From NCBI GenBank assembly GCA_965603725.1, contig CBFDEC010000008.1, forward strand, positions 26,384 through 90,383: DNA of 64,000 nt, given 5' to 3'. Below are positions 18,092-26,875 of the stretch, piece by piece. The translations under genes were made by a program, and so were the position numbers. The notes beneath the pieces are model-generated. The model worked only from the letters and a program-made list of their open reading frames with translations. It did no database searches and was not told the origin of the DNA. Source of the stretch: JAGGSN01 sp965603725. Lineage in GTDB: Bacteria; Zixibacteria; MSB-5A5; UBA10806; 4484-95. Within the stretch, counting starts at the first letter, position 1. Each line of letters opens with the position of its first letter.

Positions 18092-20636
18092 TTCTCTTCC
18101 TTATTCTCACTGGATGCGGATTAGGTCCAACGGATTCACTCTGGGGCAAAGTGATATGCAACGTTCCTGGCTGCTGCTCGCTTATAACTTTTACAGGCCA
18201 GATTTTTTTAAAGTGGGCGGAGGTTATCTCAACCTCATCACCCTGGAATATTCCAGCCTTTCTGGCATCTTCCGGATTTATGTGTACCATTCCTTCATTA
18301 AACAATTTTCTTAATCCCTCAACCCAGACAGAGAGAGGAAAACCCTGATATGTATGCTCAATAACTGAAGCATAAAGGAGAAAGGGAAACTTTCCGCCCA
18401 CCTTCTTTGTCTTTGAAGACTTAGCTGGAGGAACAGCCGGTTTCTTCTTACATATCCGGGAACCCGTCCCAAGATCCAAATGGATTTTGTGTTTAATATT
18501 ATCGAATTCTCCGAACCCTTTTATCAGACTGGAGATCTCTTGATGTATCTCGCCGGCGCTGGAGAAATCAAACCCGCTCATTCCCATTTTTTGGGCAATT
18601 CGGCAGAGTATCTGCCAATTGGGTAAGGCCTCGCCTGGAGGATTTACGGCTTTTCTCACTCGCTGAATTCGTCCTTCACCGTTGATGAATGTTCCGTTCA
18701 CCTCTGTAAAAGCCGCCGAAGGAAGGACAAGATCAGCATCGCATAAAGGATCAGGGGGATAAATGTTTTGATAAATCAAGAAATCGGAGGGGGGCCTTCC
18801 ACCGTTAGAGGCCGCTTCTCCTATAAGGTAAAGCGTCTTTACCTTCGACCTCGATGAGAGTGTCTCTGAGTTCCATTGAGAAGAGAAATCGGGCACCTCC
18901 GCACCCCACATTTTTTTGAGGTTATTGATTTTCTTCTTATTGGTGGAAGAAAACCCACCGGGAAGAAGTTCAGGGTAGACTCCCATGAGGATGGAACCGA
19001 ATAGATTGTTCTGAGCCGGCAGGGGTAGAATCCCGGCGCCGACATTTCGAGATAATTTCTCGATAGCTTCAAGAAGCTTTGGACTCCCGTTGTATTGCAA
19101 AAATTCCGAACCTACAAGGATCACAGGGGTGGGGGCTTCCTTAAGCATTTTAGCAACTATGGAAAGCTCGTCACCGGAACTTCCAGCCTTCTTCTTTACC
19201 CCGGTCCGCGAAGTTCCTGTTCTCTTTTTTTCAGTTAACTTCACAAGAGAATAGAGAAGATCAACTTCCATGCCAGGAACTGGTTGAAACCATTTGTCAG
19301 CGATCATAGCGAGATTGTGATGCTGGGGATTGATAGTAATGACTTTTGCGCCTTTTTCAGTCGCTTTTCGGAGTTCAACGCCCACTACTGATCTTCCGAA
19401 CCTCGTATCCAACCCTATACAAAGGATGATCGAGGCCTTTTGCAGATCTGAAAGAGGAACACACATTTTCATAAGGCTTAAATAAGCATTGAACCCAGAT
19501 CCATAGAACAATCTTGCAGTGGTATCAATGTTATGTGAACCTAAAACGGCTCGGGTAAATTTCTGGGCGAGGTATAAATCTTCATTACAGCAGTTAGGAG
19601 AAATAAGCATACCAAAGTGTTCGGGTGAGCAGGTTGAAAGTTTTTTAGCAGCTAACTCAATAGCTTCCTCCCAAAAGGTTTCTACCTTAACGCCGTTCTG
19701 GTTCTTATATGGTTTTTTCAAGCGTTGGTGGTTATTTACCAGTTCAGTAAAACAGAATCTTCCTTTAACGCAAAGCTGTCCATTATTCACCAACGCACCT
19801 TCTGCAGGCAGACTGCCGATGATTCTATCACCCTTTATCAGAAGGCGTACCTGGCATCCTACTCCACACAAGGGACATGTTGTGATCTCTTCTCGCTCAG
19901 CTTTACCCTCCCACTTTCTGGCTTTTTCCGAGAGGGCCCCGGTAGGACAAACAGAGACACATGCCCCGCAGAATTCACAACCCGCATCGAGGTGAGTGCG
20001 GTCATAGGCTGGGCCAATTAGCGTATAGCGCCCTCTCTGTTTAAAAGATAAGGTATTGACACCGCGAACCTCCTGGCACATCCGGATGCATCTTCCACAA
20101 AGGATACAAAGATTATAATCACGATCATAAAAGGGATCGTCTTTTTCCACTCGCAGCTGTCGATAATAGATAGGGTAGCTAATCTCCTTTACTCCCAACT
20201 TCTCCACCATATCCTGTAATTCACACTGCCCATCATTAGGACAATATCGGCAGCCAGTGGTCAAACCGGCCTTGCGGACGGTACCCATGTATTCTTTGCA
20301 TTCATCCTTTTCGTCACAGACCAAACAACTTGAAGTATGTTCACTCAAAATCAATTGCAAAATCTCCGTTCTCTCTGCCTGAATTTGAGCAGTATGAGTC
20401 CTTATTACCATCCCCTCCCTGACCGGAGTAGTACAGGCTGTAGGAAAACCGCGCATCCCATCTACCTCCACTATACACATGCGACAGCCGCCAAAAGGCG
20501 TTAAGTCCTTATGAGCACAGAGAGTGGGAATATAAATGTCGTTTTTTTCCGCAGCTTGAAGAATAGTTTGCCCTATTTGAGCTTCGAGGATTTTATTGTC
20601 TATATTTATAGTTACTATCTTATTTTGTTTGCTCAT
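18084..20636 (-). CDS. NuoG/formate-dehydrogenase-like Fe-S subunit with lost catalytic residue
   Basis: The 850-residue product begins with a [2Fe-2S] ferredoxin domain (CAHKDLTPFGGCRMC). A Cys-rich linker and two [4Fe-4S] motifs follow (CILCGRCIRMC, CEFCGACVSVCP). It continues as a molybdopterin oxidoreductase with its own CPLCGVGC site and a C-terminal dinucleotide-binding domain. Formate dehydrogenases have Cys-Cys-Ala-Arg-x-Sec-His at the active site; here the segment is DTTARLFYG, with Phe377 for Sec/Cys and Tyr for His. It is therefore unlikely to oxidise formate and resembles NuoG as an electron-transfer subunit. The start at 20636 follows GGAGG; an upstream in-frame ATG at 20705 is less likely. 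It overlaps the NuoF-like gene. Confidence 0.85.
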   Translation of the reverse strand: MSKQNKIVTINIDNKILEAQIGQTILQAAEKNDIYIPTLCAHKDLTPFGGCRMCIVEVDGMRGFPTACTTPVREGMVIRTHTAQIQAERTEILQLILSEHTSSCLVCDEKDECKEYMGTVRKAGLTTGCRYCPNDGQCELQDMVEKLGVKEISYPIYYRQLRVEKDDPFYDRDYNLCILCGRCIRMCQEVRGVNTLSFKQRGRYTLIGPAYDRTHLDAGCEFCGACVSVCPTGALSEKARKWEGKAEREEITTCPLCGVGCQVRLLIKGDRIIGSLPAEGALVNNGQLCVKGRFCFTELVNNHQRLKKPYKNQNGVKVETFWEEAIELAAKKLSTCSPEHFGMLISPNCCNEDLYLAQKFTRAVLGSHNIDTTARLFYGSGFNAYLSLMKMCVPLSDLQKASIILCIGLDTRFGRSVVGVELRKATEKGAKVITINPQHHNLAMIADKWFQPVPGMEVDLLYSLVKLTEKKRTGTSRTGVKKKAGSSGDELSIVAKMLKEAPTPVILVGSEFLQYNGSPKLLEAIEKLSRNVGAGILPLPAQNNLFGSILMGVYPELLPGGFSSTNKKKINNLKKMWGAEVPDFSSQWNSETLSSRSKVKTLYLIGEAASNGGRPPSDFLIYQNIYPPDPLCDADLVLPSAAFTEVNGTFINGEGRIQRVRKAVNPPGEALPNWQILCRIAQKMGMSGFDFSSAGEIHQEISSLIKGFGEFDNIKHKIHLDLGTGSRICKKKPAVPPAKSSKTKKVGGKFPFLLYASVIEHTYQGFPLSVWVEGLRKLFNEGMVHINPEDARKAGIFQGDEVEITSAHFKKIWPVKVISEQQPGTLHITLPQSESVGPNPHPVRIRKRNV

Positions 20637-22530
20637 CAGGGATCCTCCGCTTGGATCTGATGACGATAGCATCACCAGCGATGGCGTCGAAACGACAGAT
20701 TTCATAACAGGCTCTGCATTTTATACATTTAGATGGATCAAGGTTGTGCGGTTCTGCTCTTGGTCCGATAATAGCGCCAGTGGGGCAGACACTGACGCAA
20801 CGCTGACATCCGGTACATTTTTCAGGCACTACCCGGTATTCGATGAGTTCCCTGCAGACTGCAGCCGGACAGTGTTTCTCCGTCACATGTAAAAGATATT
20901 CCGGCCGGAAGTATCGGAGTGTAGTCAAAACCGGATTGGGAGCAGTCTGCCCCAGGCCGCAGAGCGAGCCTCTCTTGACCGTTTCACCTAAGACCTGAAG
21001 TTTGGCCAGATCATTTGCCTGGCCTTGCCCTTTTGCGATACTTTCAAGAATCTCCACCATATGCCTGGTTCCCACACGGCAGGGGGAACATTTGCCACAA
21101 GATTCCTTCTGAGTAAAATCCAAAAAATAGCGAGCTATATCCACCACGCAGGTATCCTCATCCATCACAATCAAGCCCCCTGATCCCATTATTGATCCAG
21201 CTGCACCCAAGGATTCATAATCTATCGGCGTGTCCAAAAATTCCTCAGAGAGGCATCCTCCGGAAGGCCCGCCAGTTTGGACTGCTTTGAATGGTTTCCT
21301 CGAGCCGCCCCCTATATCAAAAATAATTTTCCTGAGCGTCATTCCCAAAGGCACCTCGATTAGCCCCGGGCGGCGCACCTTTCCAACCAGTGAAAATGTT
21401 TTGGTACCGTAGTTGCCCTGAACGCCATACTGTTTATACCAAGAGGCCCCGTTCCTAAGTATATTGGGCAGAGTTCCCAGAGTTTCCACGTTGTTAATGA
21501 TGGTAGGCATGCCATGAAGACCCGCTACTGCAGGAAATGGAGGGCGGGATCGGGGCATGCCTCTTTCTCCCTCGACAGAAGCAATAAGTGCAGTCTCCTC
21601 ACCGCAGACAAAAGCTCCCGCCCCTTCTTTTATGGCGATGTCAAAGTCGAATCCTGAATCCTGGATATTCTTACCCAAAAACCCATACTCACGCATTTGT
21701 GTTATTGCTTTTTTCAGACGAATTATGGCCAACGGATATTCCGCCCGTATGTAAATGTATCCCTGGTTAGCGCCAATAGCATAAGCAGCGATTAGCAGTC
21801 CCTCAAGAACTGCGTGTGGATCGCCTTCAATCAAGGATCGGTTCATGAACGCACCGGGGTCTCCTTCATCAGCATTGCAGATCATATACTTCGTTTTCCC
21901 TGGAGAATTCCTGCATATCTCCCATTTCTTGTAGGTAGGGAACCCTGCTCCTCCTCTACCCCGAAGCCCGGCTTCCTTAACCTCTGCGATTACCTTTTCA
22001 GGTCCTTTCCTGAAGGCATTCATGATGCCCATGTATCCTTCGTTAGCTAAGTAATGATCGATCTCCTCCGGATCTATGAACCCACAGTTTCTGAGCACCA
22101 CTCTTACCTGGGGTTTCAACATAGGAAGATCGAAAAACCTGGGAATTCCGTTCGTGAAATCGCAGTTCTCATCCCCAAAGTGCCCTACGGCAAGTTTAAT
22201 TCGAGGGTCGCCTTTAATCAAATAGGATTCAATTATATTTTTGGCTCTCTTAGGGCCGACATTAGAATAGCTTATCCGGGGACGACCTGGTAGCGTAATA
22301 TCCATAAGCGGTTCCAGATAACAGGGTCCAATACAGCCCACCTGGACAATTTTTGCTTCCAATCTGTTTTCTTTTAGCGTCTTCTGAACTGATTCCAGCA
22401 CATCCATAGCGCCGGCGGCTTGACCACAGGAGGCAGCGCCCAGATAAATGACGGGGACTTTACTGGTTTTCAGCAAATCCCACTTCTTTTGAGCTTTTTT
22501 AATTTTTTTTTGGAGATTAATTATATTCAT
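20620..22530 (-). CDS. NuoF-like NADH-binding diaphorase subunit
   Basis: The 636 residues comprise an N-terminal thioredoxin-like [2Fe-2S] domain (residues 1-120), the FMN/NADH domain (GLRGRGGAGFPTYKKWE, ADEGDPGAFMNR), the [4Fe-4S] site ESCGKCSPCRVGTRHM with CGLGQ, and two C-terminal ferredoxin motifs (CTGCQRCVSVCPTGA, CIKCRACYEICRFDA). This is the HydB/HndC layout of soluble NAD-linked hydrogenases and formate dehydrogenases. It takes electrons from or gives them to NADH. It overlaps the NuoE gene by 14 bases and the NuoG-like gene by 17. Confidence 0.92.
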   Translation of the reverse strand: MNIINLQKKIKKAQKKWDLLKTSKVPVIYLGAASCGQAAGAMDVLESVQKTLKENRLEAKIVQVGCIGPCYLEPLMDITLPGRPRISYSNVGPKRAKNIIESYLIKGDPRIKLAVGHFGDENCDFTNGIPRFFDLPMLKPQVRVVLRNCGFIDPEEIDHYLANEGYMGIMNAFRKGPEKVIAEVKEAGLRGRGGAGFPTYKKWEICRNSPGKTKYMICNADEGDPGAFMNRSLIEGDPHAVLEGLLIAAYAIGANQGYIYIRAEYPLAIIRLKKAITQMREYGFLGKNIQDSGFDFDIAIKEGAGAFVCGEETALIASVEGERGMPRSRPPFPAVAGLHGMPTIINNVETLGTLPNILRNGASWYKQYGVQGNYGTKTFSLVGKVRRPGLIEVPLGMTLRKIIFDIGGGSRKPFKAVQTGGPSGGCLSEEFLDTPIDYESLGAAGSIMGSGGLIVMDEDTCVVDIARYFLDFTQKESCGKCSPCRVGTRHMVEILESIAKGQGQANDLAKLQVLGETVKRGSLCGLGQTAPNPVLTTLRYFRPEYLLHVTEKHCPAAVCRELIEYRVVPEKCTGCQRCVSVCPTGAIIGPRAEPHNLDPSKCIKCRACYEICRFDAIAGDAIVIRSKRRIPDEQTK

Positions 22531-23002
22531 TCAATATCTGTTTTAATCGAATTACGGTCATCCGGCTGTAAATGTCCTCATTAATTTGCATCACAGGCGC
22601 CAGAGCGCAGCATCCCAAACAAGCCACTCGCTGTAAGTCGAACCGCTTGTCCTCAGTTGTTTGCCCTGGGGATACATCAAGTTCCCTCTCTATCGCTTCA
22701 CAGAGAATCTGCCCTCCGCGCACATGGCAAGCGGTTCCCAAACAGACTTTGATGGAATTTCTGCCAGGTTCGCTGAATCTAAATTGGGAATAAAAAGAGG
22801 CTACTCCAAAGATCTGATTTTCTGAAATCTTCAAAAACGGAGAAATATGTTTGATGGCTTCTTCGGAGATATATCCGAATCTTTCCTGAATTCTCTGGAG
22901 AATCGGGATCAGATCCCCCTCCTCTCCTTTGAATGCGGAAAATATATTGACATAATCATTATCGCACAGAACATCTTCCTGAACAAGTTCATATGTATTC
23001 AT
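22517..23002 (-). CDS. NuoE-like [2Fe-2S] subunit
   Basis: A 161-residue thioredoxin-fold subunit with the four ligand cysteines in KVCLGTACHVRGG and ACLGCCALAPVM. The reading frame extends to 23110, but the extra 36 residues lie inside the previous gene. The ATG at 23002 follows GAGGAA and gives the normal family length (HydC/HndA). Together with the next gene it forms the NADH-oxidising module of bifurcating enzymes. Confidence 0.92.
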   Translation of the reverse strand: MNTYELVQEDVLCDNDYVNIFSAFKGEEGDLIPILQRIQERFGYISEEAIKHISPFLKISENQIFGVASFYSQFRFSEPGRNSIKVCLGTACHVRGGQILCEAIERELDVSPGQTTEDKRFDLQRVACLGCCALAPVMQINEDIYSRMTVIRLKQILNEYN

Positions 23003-23009
23003 TTTTCTA

Positions 23010-24281
23010 TCATTCCTCTTCGCCCCTTTGGGCAAGGAAAATACAATCAGTAAGTTTCGCCTCTCCTCTGACAAAGTCCTCAGCAAAAGCCATGCAGGTA
23101 GGCGCTCCACAGCAACCGCAGTCTATCTGGCGAAGCTTCCGATATACCTTATCTCTTTCTTTCATCCTCTTGATGGATGTCTCGAGGTCGGTGTCGAAAT
23201 ACGCGGTAGGACGAGGCAAAATCGGGTTTTCAAAGAAATAATATCCATCTTCGAATTTCTTATTGACATCCTCATCATCGACATCTATAAGTCTTTCATA
23301 TTTTTCCCTTTGCTTTATACTATTTGTTCGAGCGACATATGGGTTCTCCACGTTCAAGGGCCCGCCGATACAGCCTAACATACATGCCATAGCTTCAACA
23401 AAGTCGATATTTCTTAACCGAGAATTCTCGATATCATCAAGGATTTGTATCACATGATCTAACCCGGATACGGCCAGCCAATTCTCCATCCCAACCGATC
23501 TGGTTATACCTCCAAGTGAGGCCCAACCTGCATTAAAAAAGAAATCCCTGGGAATATGACTTTCATTAAAGGTCTGCTTTATTGCCACGATTTGAGGGAG
23601 CAGTACAGGATACATATCCCTTATGGAGATAACCCCATCAAACCAGGATCGCGCTTTTTCAGCAGGTTGTTTAATGGAAACAATTTTTGCCGGGCAAGGG
23701 GCTATGTAAATTATTCCAATATCTTCCGGTTTCAATCCGGACTTGGCCGACAAATTCTTTCTGATCTCCCGGGCGGTTATCTCCCGGGGCACGTCCAGCG
23801 GCACAACCAGTTCCACCAGATCGGGATACTTAACCTGGATTAACCTGACAATAGTAGGACAATGAGATGATATGAGGGGAAGCCGACCCTGATATCCTTT
23901 CATATATTTAACTAACACGCTGGCCAAAGCCGCAGAGGAGGTGCCAACATCCGCCACTTCATCGAAACCGAGTTTTTTGATAGCCTGATGAATGATGTAG
24001 GGATGGATATTCGATTCGAATTGGGAATAGATCACAGGGGAAGGCACCGCCACTTTACATTTGAAGTGGGAAATCTCGCCAACAGGATCAGCAATCGGGA
24101 TAATGGCGCCTACGGGGCATACCGATATGCAGATGCCGCAATCAATGCAAAGCTCTTCAGATATGATCGCTTTGCCGTTATCTCTTACTCGAATGGCTTG
24201 GGTAGGGCAGTGACGCATACATGTCATATGCCCACGACATTTTTCTAAAACTACTTTATGAGCATGATAATACTGCGCCAA
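23010..24281 (-). CDS. [FeFe]-hydrogenase-like protein, putative sensory or alternative type
   Basis: The 423-residue product starts with two ferredoxin motifs (CRGHMTCMRHCP, CIDCGICISVCPVGA). A hydrogenase large-subunit C-terminal domain follows, then a terminal [4Fe-4S] domain (DCGCCGAPTCMAFAEDF). The H-cluster ligand cysteines seem retained: SSHCPT (motif L1), APCPAK (L2) and EAMACMLGCIGG (L3). The usual first Cys of L1 (TSCCP), which relays protons in standard enzymes, is His. That variation and the neighbouring DRTGG and ATPase genes fit the less-studied putatively sensory or regulatory hydrogenase groups. Catalysis cannot be judged from sequence. It is seven bases upstream of nuoE. Confidence 0.85.
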   Translation of the reverse strand: MAQYYHAHKVVLEKCRGHMTCMRHCPTQAIRVRDNGKAIISEELCIDCGICISVCPVGAIIPIADPVGEISHFKCKVAVPSPVIYSQFESNIHPYIIHQAIKKLGFDEVADVGTSSAALASVLVKYMKGYQGRLPLISSHCPTIVRLIQVKYPDLVELVVPLDVPREITAREIRKNLSAKSGLKPEDIGIIYIAPCPAKIVSIKQPAEKARSWFDGVISIRDMYPVLLPQIVAIKQTFNESHIPRDFFFNAGWASLGGITRSVGMENWLAVSGLDHVIQILDDIENSRLRNIDFVEAMACMLGCIGGPLNVENPYVARTNSIKQREKYERLIDVDDEDVNKKFEDGYYFFENPILPRPTAYFDTDLETSIKRMKERDKVYRKLRQIDCGCCGAPTCMAFAEDFVRGEAKLTDCIFLAQRGEEE

Positions 24282-24408
24282 TTTATCTTCTGCTCTCCTA
24301 TTAAAAGCAAACTGCAGCTAATTTAACGGGCTCAGCACAAACAAAACCCGTCGGGTTTGAATAAAATTCGTTTGTGCTGTTGCTACATGAAGCTTGCACC
24401 TCAATCAT
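24282..24408. repeat. stem-loop next to the HNH gene and left inverted repeat
   Basis: CAGCACAAAC (24333-24342) pairs with GTTTGTGCTG (24370-24379) and encloses a second dyad AAACCCG/CGGGTTT. At 24385-24404, ACATGAAGCTTGCACCTCAA is the near-complement of the sequence at 25127-25146. Together these bracket the HNH gene. Confidence 0.6.
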
Positions 24409-25116
24409 TTATTTATCTAACGTATCCATCATCGGTTTATTCCCTCTTTTTGAATTGCAGTGTAAACAACAAGGGACGAGATTATCGTAGGAATTATCTC
24501 CGCCCTTACTGACGGGATGAATATGGTCAAGCGTTGCACTAAATCTTGTTAATTGTTTCCCACACTTGTAACACTTATAGCCATCTCTTTCGAAATTTTT
24601 AAGCCTATTTTCTTTCACATTGAAGAAATCAAGTTCTTTTTTGGGGTCGATTTTGGGAAGTTGTTGTGATTGTATCTCTTGCATCTTCTTCCTGCAAATT
24701 TCAATTTCTTTCGGTAAAAAAATCCTATATGACGTTCCTTCCCTATTTGTATCTCCACTTTTCTGTATGACTCTCTTTTCCTCTAGTCTTTTCAAAGCTT
24801 CTTGAACCGCTCCATAACTTAGTCCTTGCGACTGCCCGGATGAAGATGTAATAACTGTTCCGGTCTTTCCAAGCCCTCTGACGCTAACTCTCAAATACAA
24901 ATCGGCTGTTTCCACGATGCTGTGCCGGAACATATACCAATAAATAGCAGCTTCATATGGCAAAAGTAACGGCTGCAAGAAATCTACAATTGAAGAGAAA
25001 ATCTCAGGCAATTCAAATAATTCAAGAGATTCCTTAAAAGACTTTTCACGCTCGTTATCTTCTGAATGTTCTATTCTGTCTAAAGGCTCCCGAATTTTGC
25101 TAATTTCTTCCTTCAT
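24409..25116 (-). CDS. HNH endonuclease with N-terminal winged-helix-like region
   Basis: The 235-residue product has a C-terminal HNH nuclease domain: the zinc pair CYKCGKQL, catalytic LDHIHPVSKGGDNSYDNLVP, and the second pair CCLHCNSKRG. The first 150 residues include a helix-rich region with GLSYGAVQEALKRLEEKRVI, like a winged-helix DNA-binding unit. It lies between imperfect 20-bp inverted repeats (24385-24404 and 25127-25146), inside a hydrogenase gene cluster. That suggests it came in as a mobile or defence gene. It may cut specific DNA or be a selfish endonuclease; its target is unknown. Confidence 0.85.
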   Translation of the reverse strand: MKEEISKIREPLDRIEHSEDNEREKSFKESLELFELPEIFSSIVDFLQPLLLPYEAAIYWYMFRHSIVETADLYLRVSVRGLGKTGTVITSSSGQSQGLSYGAVQEALKRLEEKRVIQKSGDTNREGTSYRIFLPKEIEICRKKMQEIQSQQLPKIDPKKELDFFNVKENRLKNFERDGYKCYKCGKQLTRFSATLDHIHPVSKGGDNSYDNLVPCCLHCNSKRGNKPMMDTLDK

Positions 25117-25126
25117 CTATTCCCTT

Positions 25127-25146
25127 TTGAGGTGCAGGCTTCACAT
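25127..25146. repeat. right inverted repeat flanking the HNH gene
   Basis: TTGAGGTGCAGGCTTCACAT matches the reverse complement of 24385-24404 at 17 of 20 positions. The pair frames only the HNH gene, with 4 and 10 bp to the stop and start codons. Confidence 0.55.
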
Positions 25147-25280
25147 AACTTGTTCATCTCTGCCTTGAAGATATACTCCCCTTCTAGCAGTATAGACGCA
25201 ATGTGCACAGACGCCCGTCCATCTGGGCGGATATATCGCCTTTATACGCCGTGCCCTCTTTCCCATACGGGTCTCCGTGG

Positions 25281-25520
25281 CTACATCTCTTTTTTTCTTT
25301 TGCTCGCATGCAGAACAGTAATACCTATCACTTCTCCCCTTTCGTATCTAATAATAACATCGTCATCGGTGAGTTCACTGTCATCGGCGTGACTTGGCTT
25401 TTTAAAGTTTAAATACAGAACATCTGCCTCCTCATCATAGCTATACCACACGCGTTTAAAAGGTATGCTCAATAATTGGGGGGCCAGGTTAAGAATCTCT
25501 TTAACATTTATTGAGTCCAT
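25281..25520 (-). CDS. DUF2283-family small protein (putative antitoxin)
   Basis: The 79-residue product carries the DUF2283 pattern VWYSYDEEADVLYLNF, then DVIIRYERGEVIGITVLHAS. Such proteins are commonly found next to small nucleases or RelE-like genes. It overlaps the upstream gene by 13 bases. The arrangement suggests a toxin-antitoxin-like pair in which this is the partner or antitoxin; that role is inference. Confidence 0.75.
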   Translation of the reverse strand: MDSINVKEILNLAPQLLSIPFKRVWYSYDEEADVLYLNFKKPSHADDSELTDDDVIIRYERGEVIGITVLHASKRKKEM

Positions 25521-25813
25521 AGTTTTGTCTTCCTTTCAATTTGTTTGATTCTTCTGGTCAAGAAAGCTGTAATAACAAATCCATCCCCTTGGCTTACCTC
25601 TTTATATACGACGACTATATATTTTCCTGTCTCAAGTTCTTTGATTGCAAACAGCTCTTCAGTCTTGCCTTGGTAAATTGCTTCCGGTTCTTGAACGGTT
25701 TCAAGAACCTCAAAATAATAACCAGCCATCTCTGAATGTTCTTCAGTAATATGAAACCATCTCTCCTCTGTTAATCTGATTGGTACGTCGTTTTTAGACC
25801 TTCCTATATCCAT
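25508..25813 (-). CDS. small nuclease-fold-like protein (putative toxin, PBECR/DUF4258-like)
   Basis: The 101-residue product has the pattern IRLTEERWFHITEEHSEM, an acidic middle, and KYIVVVYKEV with GFVITAFLTRR. I associate this pattern with the phage Barnase-EndoU-ColicinE5/D-RelE-like (PBECR) or DUF4258 group of small RNase-fold proteins. The His and the C-terminal Thr-Arg-Arg could be catalytic. It precedes and overlaps the DUF2283 gene. Exact family and activity are uncertain without a profile search. Confidence 0.65.
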   Translation of the reverse strand: MDIGRSKNDVPIRLTEERWFHITEEHSEMAGYYFEVLETVQEPEAIYQGKTEELFAIKELETGKYIVVVYKEVSQGDGFVITAFLTRRIKQIERKTKLWTQ

Positions 25814-25983
25814 ATTCTATTACTTCCCTTTGTGCGGATGTTAAGATCATTCATAGGCATGGTTTGTAAAAGCCTGTTTGCGAGCTAAAAGTTCGTTTAT
25901 CCCGTTCATTTTCTCTTTCCTCCTAACCAATGAAAAGTCAGATTTAACTGACTATTCTAAAGTCACCAGCGAAAAACAAGACG
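25814..25983. other. spacer between the toxin-like gene and the ATPase gene
   Basis: A hairpin GTCAG/CTGAC near 25938-25953 is the only structure seen; it could end the regulator transcript. Confidence 0.4.
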
Positions 25984-26829
25984 TTAGATGAAAAACCTCA
26001 TTATCAATTTGGTTCCTTTTCCAACTTCGCTTTTGATATCCAGCTCATCTGAGTTCTTCTTTATGTTTGGCAATCCCATCCCAGAGCCAAATCCCATAGC
26101 TCTCATCTCTTCGGTAGCAGTAGTAAATCCCTCTTGCATGGCCAACTCCACATCGGGAATACCCCCTCCCTCGTCATCAATCACCACCTCAACAAGCTTG
26201 GGAGTAACCAGGAGACTAACCTTTGCCCGCTCGGCATGCATAACCACGTTCATCTCCCCTTCATAGGTGGAGATAGCAACCCGTCGGACAAGTTTGGGAT
26301 CAAATCCTATTTTTTTCAGGGAAGACTTCACTTCTGTAGAAACCATTCCTGCATTCGCGAAATCGTTTCCCACGATAGAGAATTCATGAGTTAGTAATAA
26401 TTCCTCTGCCTTTTGCTCATCCAAGCCGGCTTTTAACTCGGGATTTGTCCGCCTTCTGACTTCATCTATTCTGACACAAGCATCATACATGTCCAACTCT
26501 GTAGAAATTAAAACCAAATCGTTATCTCGGGCGAAGTTTTGCGAACCATCCTTGGGCTTCTTCCCTCGAATGAATACAACCCCTTTGAATTCTACCATGT
26601 GGGCGGAAATAACAGCTTGCAGGGTTGCCAGACCGGTAAGGAGAATCGAATTGGACTTGCCGAAGGCCAAAACATCACTCATCAAATCAGAAGCATATAC
26701 GTAATCAACATCAGAATTTAGTCTGCTTTCACCCTCGATAACAGAAGCCTCCAACGCATCTTTTATCATTTTTATTTCCACGTCAGTTTTCTTGTTCGCA
26801 TGTTTGAATAAACTACCAAGCGGCTTCAC
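25984..26829 (-). CDS. DRTGG domain plus RsbW-like ATPase (hydrogenase-associated regulator)
   Basis: The 281-residue product has an N-terminal DRTGG-like domain (about residues 20-120; VYASDLMSDVLAFGKSNSIL). A GHKL ATPase of the anti-sigma kinase type follows at about 155-281: N-box AISTYEGEMNVVMHA, G1 VIDDEGGGI, G2 GFGSGMGLPNIKK. Proteins of both types sit beside [FeFe]-hydrogenase-like genes in other anaerobes and are thought to regulate them. The GTG start at 26829 is uncertain; ATG at 26772 is an alternative. It now lies 1.7 kb upstream of the hydrogenase-like gene, separated by the HNH and toxin-like genes. Confidence 0.8.
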   Translation of the reverse strand: MKPLGSLFKHANKKTDVEIKMIKDALEASVIEGESRLNSDVDYVYASDLMSDVLAFGKSNSILLTGLATLQAVISAHMVEFKGVVFIRGKKPKDGSQNFARDNDLVLISTELDMYDACVRIDEVRRRTNPELKAGLDEQKAEELLLTHEFSIVGNDFANAGMVSTEVKSSLKKIGFDPKLVRRVAISTYEGEMNVVMHAERAKVSLLVTPKLVEVVIDDEGGGIPDVELAMQEGFTTATEEMRAMGFGSGMGLPNIKKNSDELDIKSEVGKGTKLIMRFFI

Positions 26830-26875
26830 CCACCAGGCGCTGCTTGTGGATATTCCTAATCAATGCCTGAGCCGG

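Noticed and set aside
23003..23110. 36-residue N-terminal extension of the NuoE-like protein
   Set aside because: It overlaps the hydrogenase-like gene, has no domain similarity, and the internal ATG at 23002 has a ribosome-binding site.
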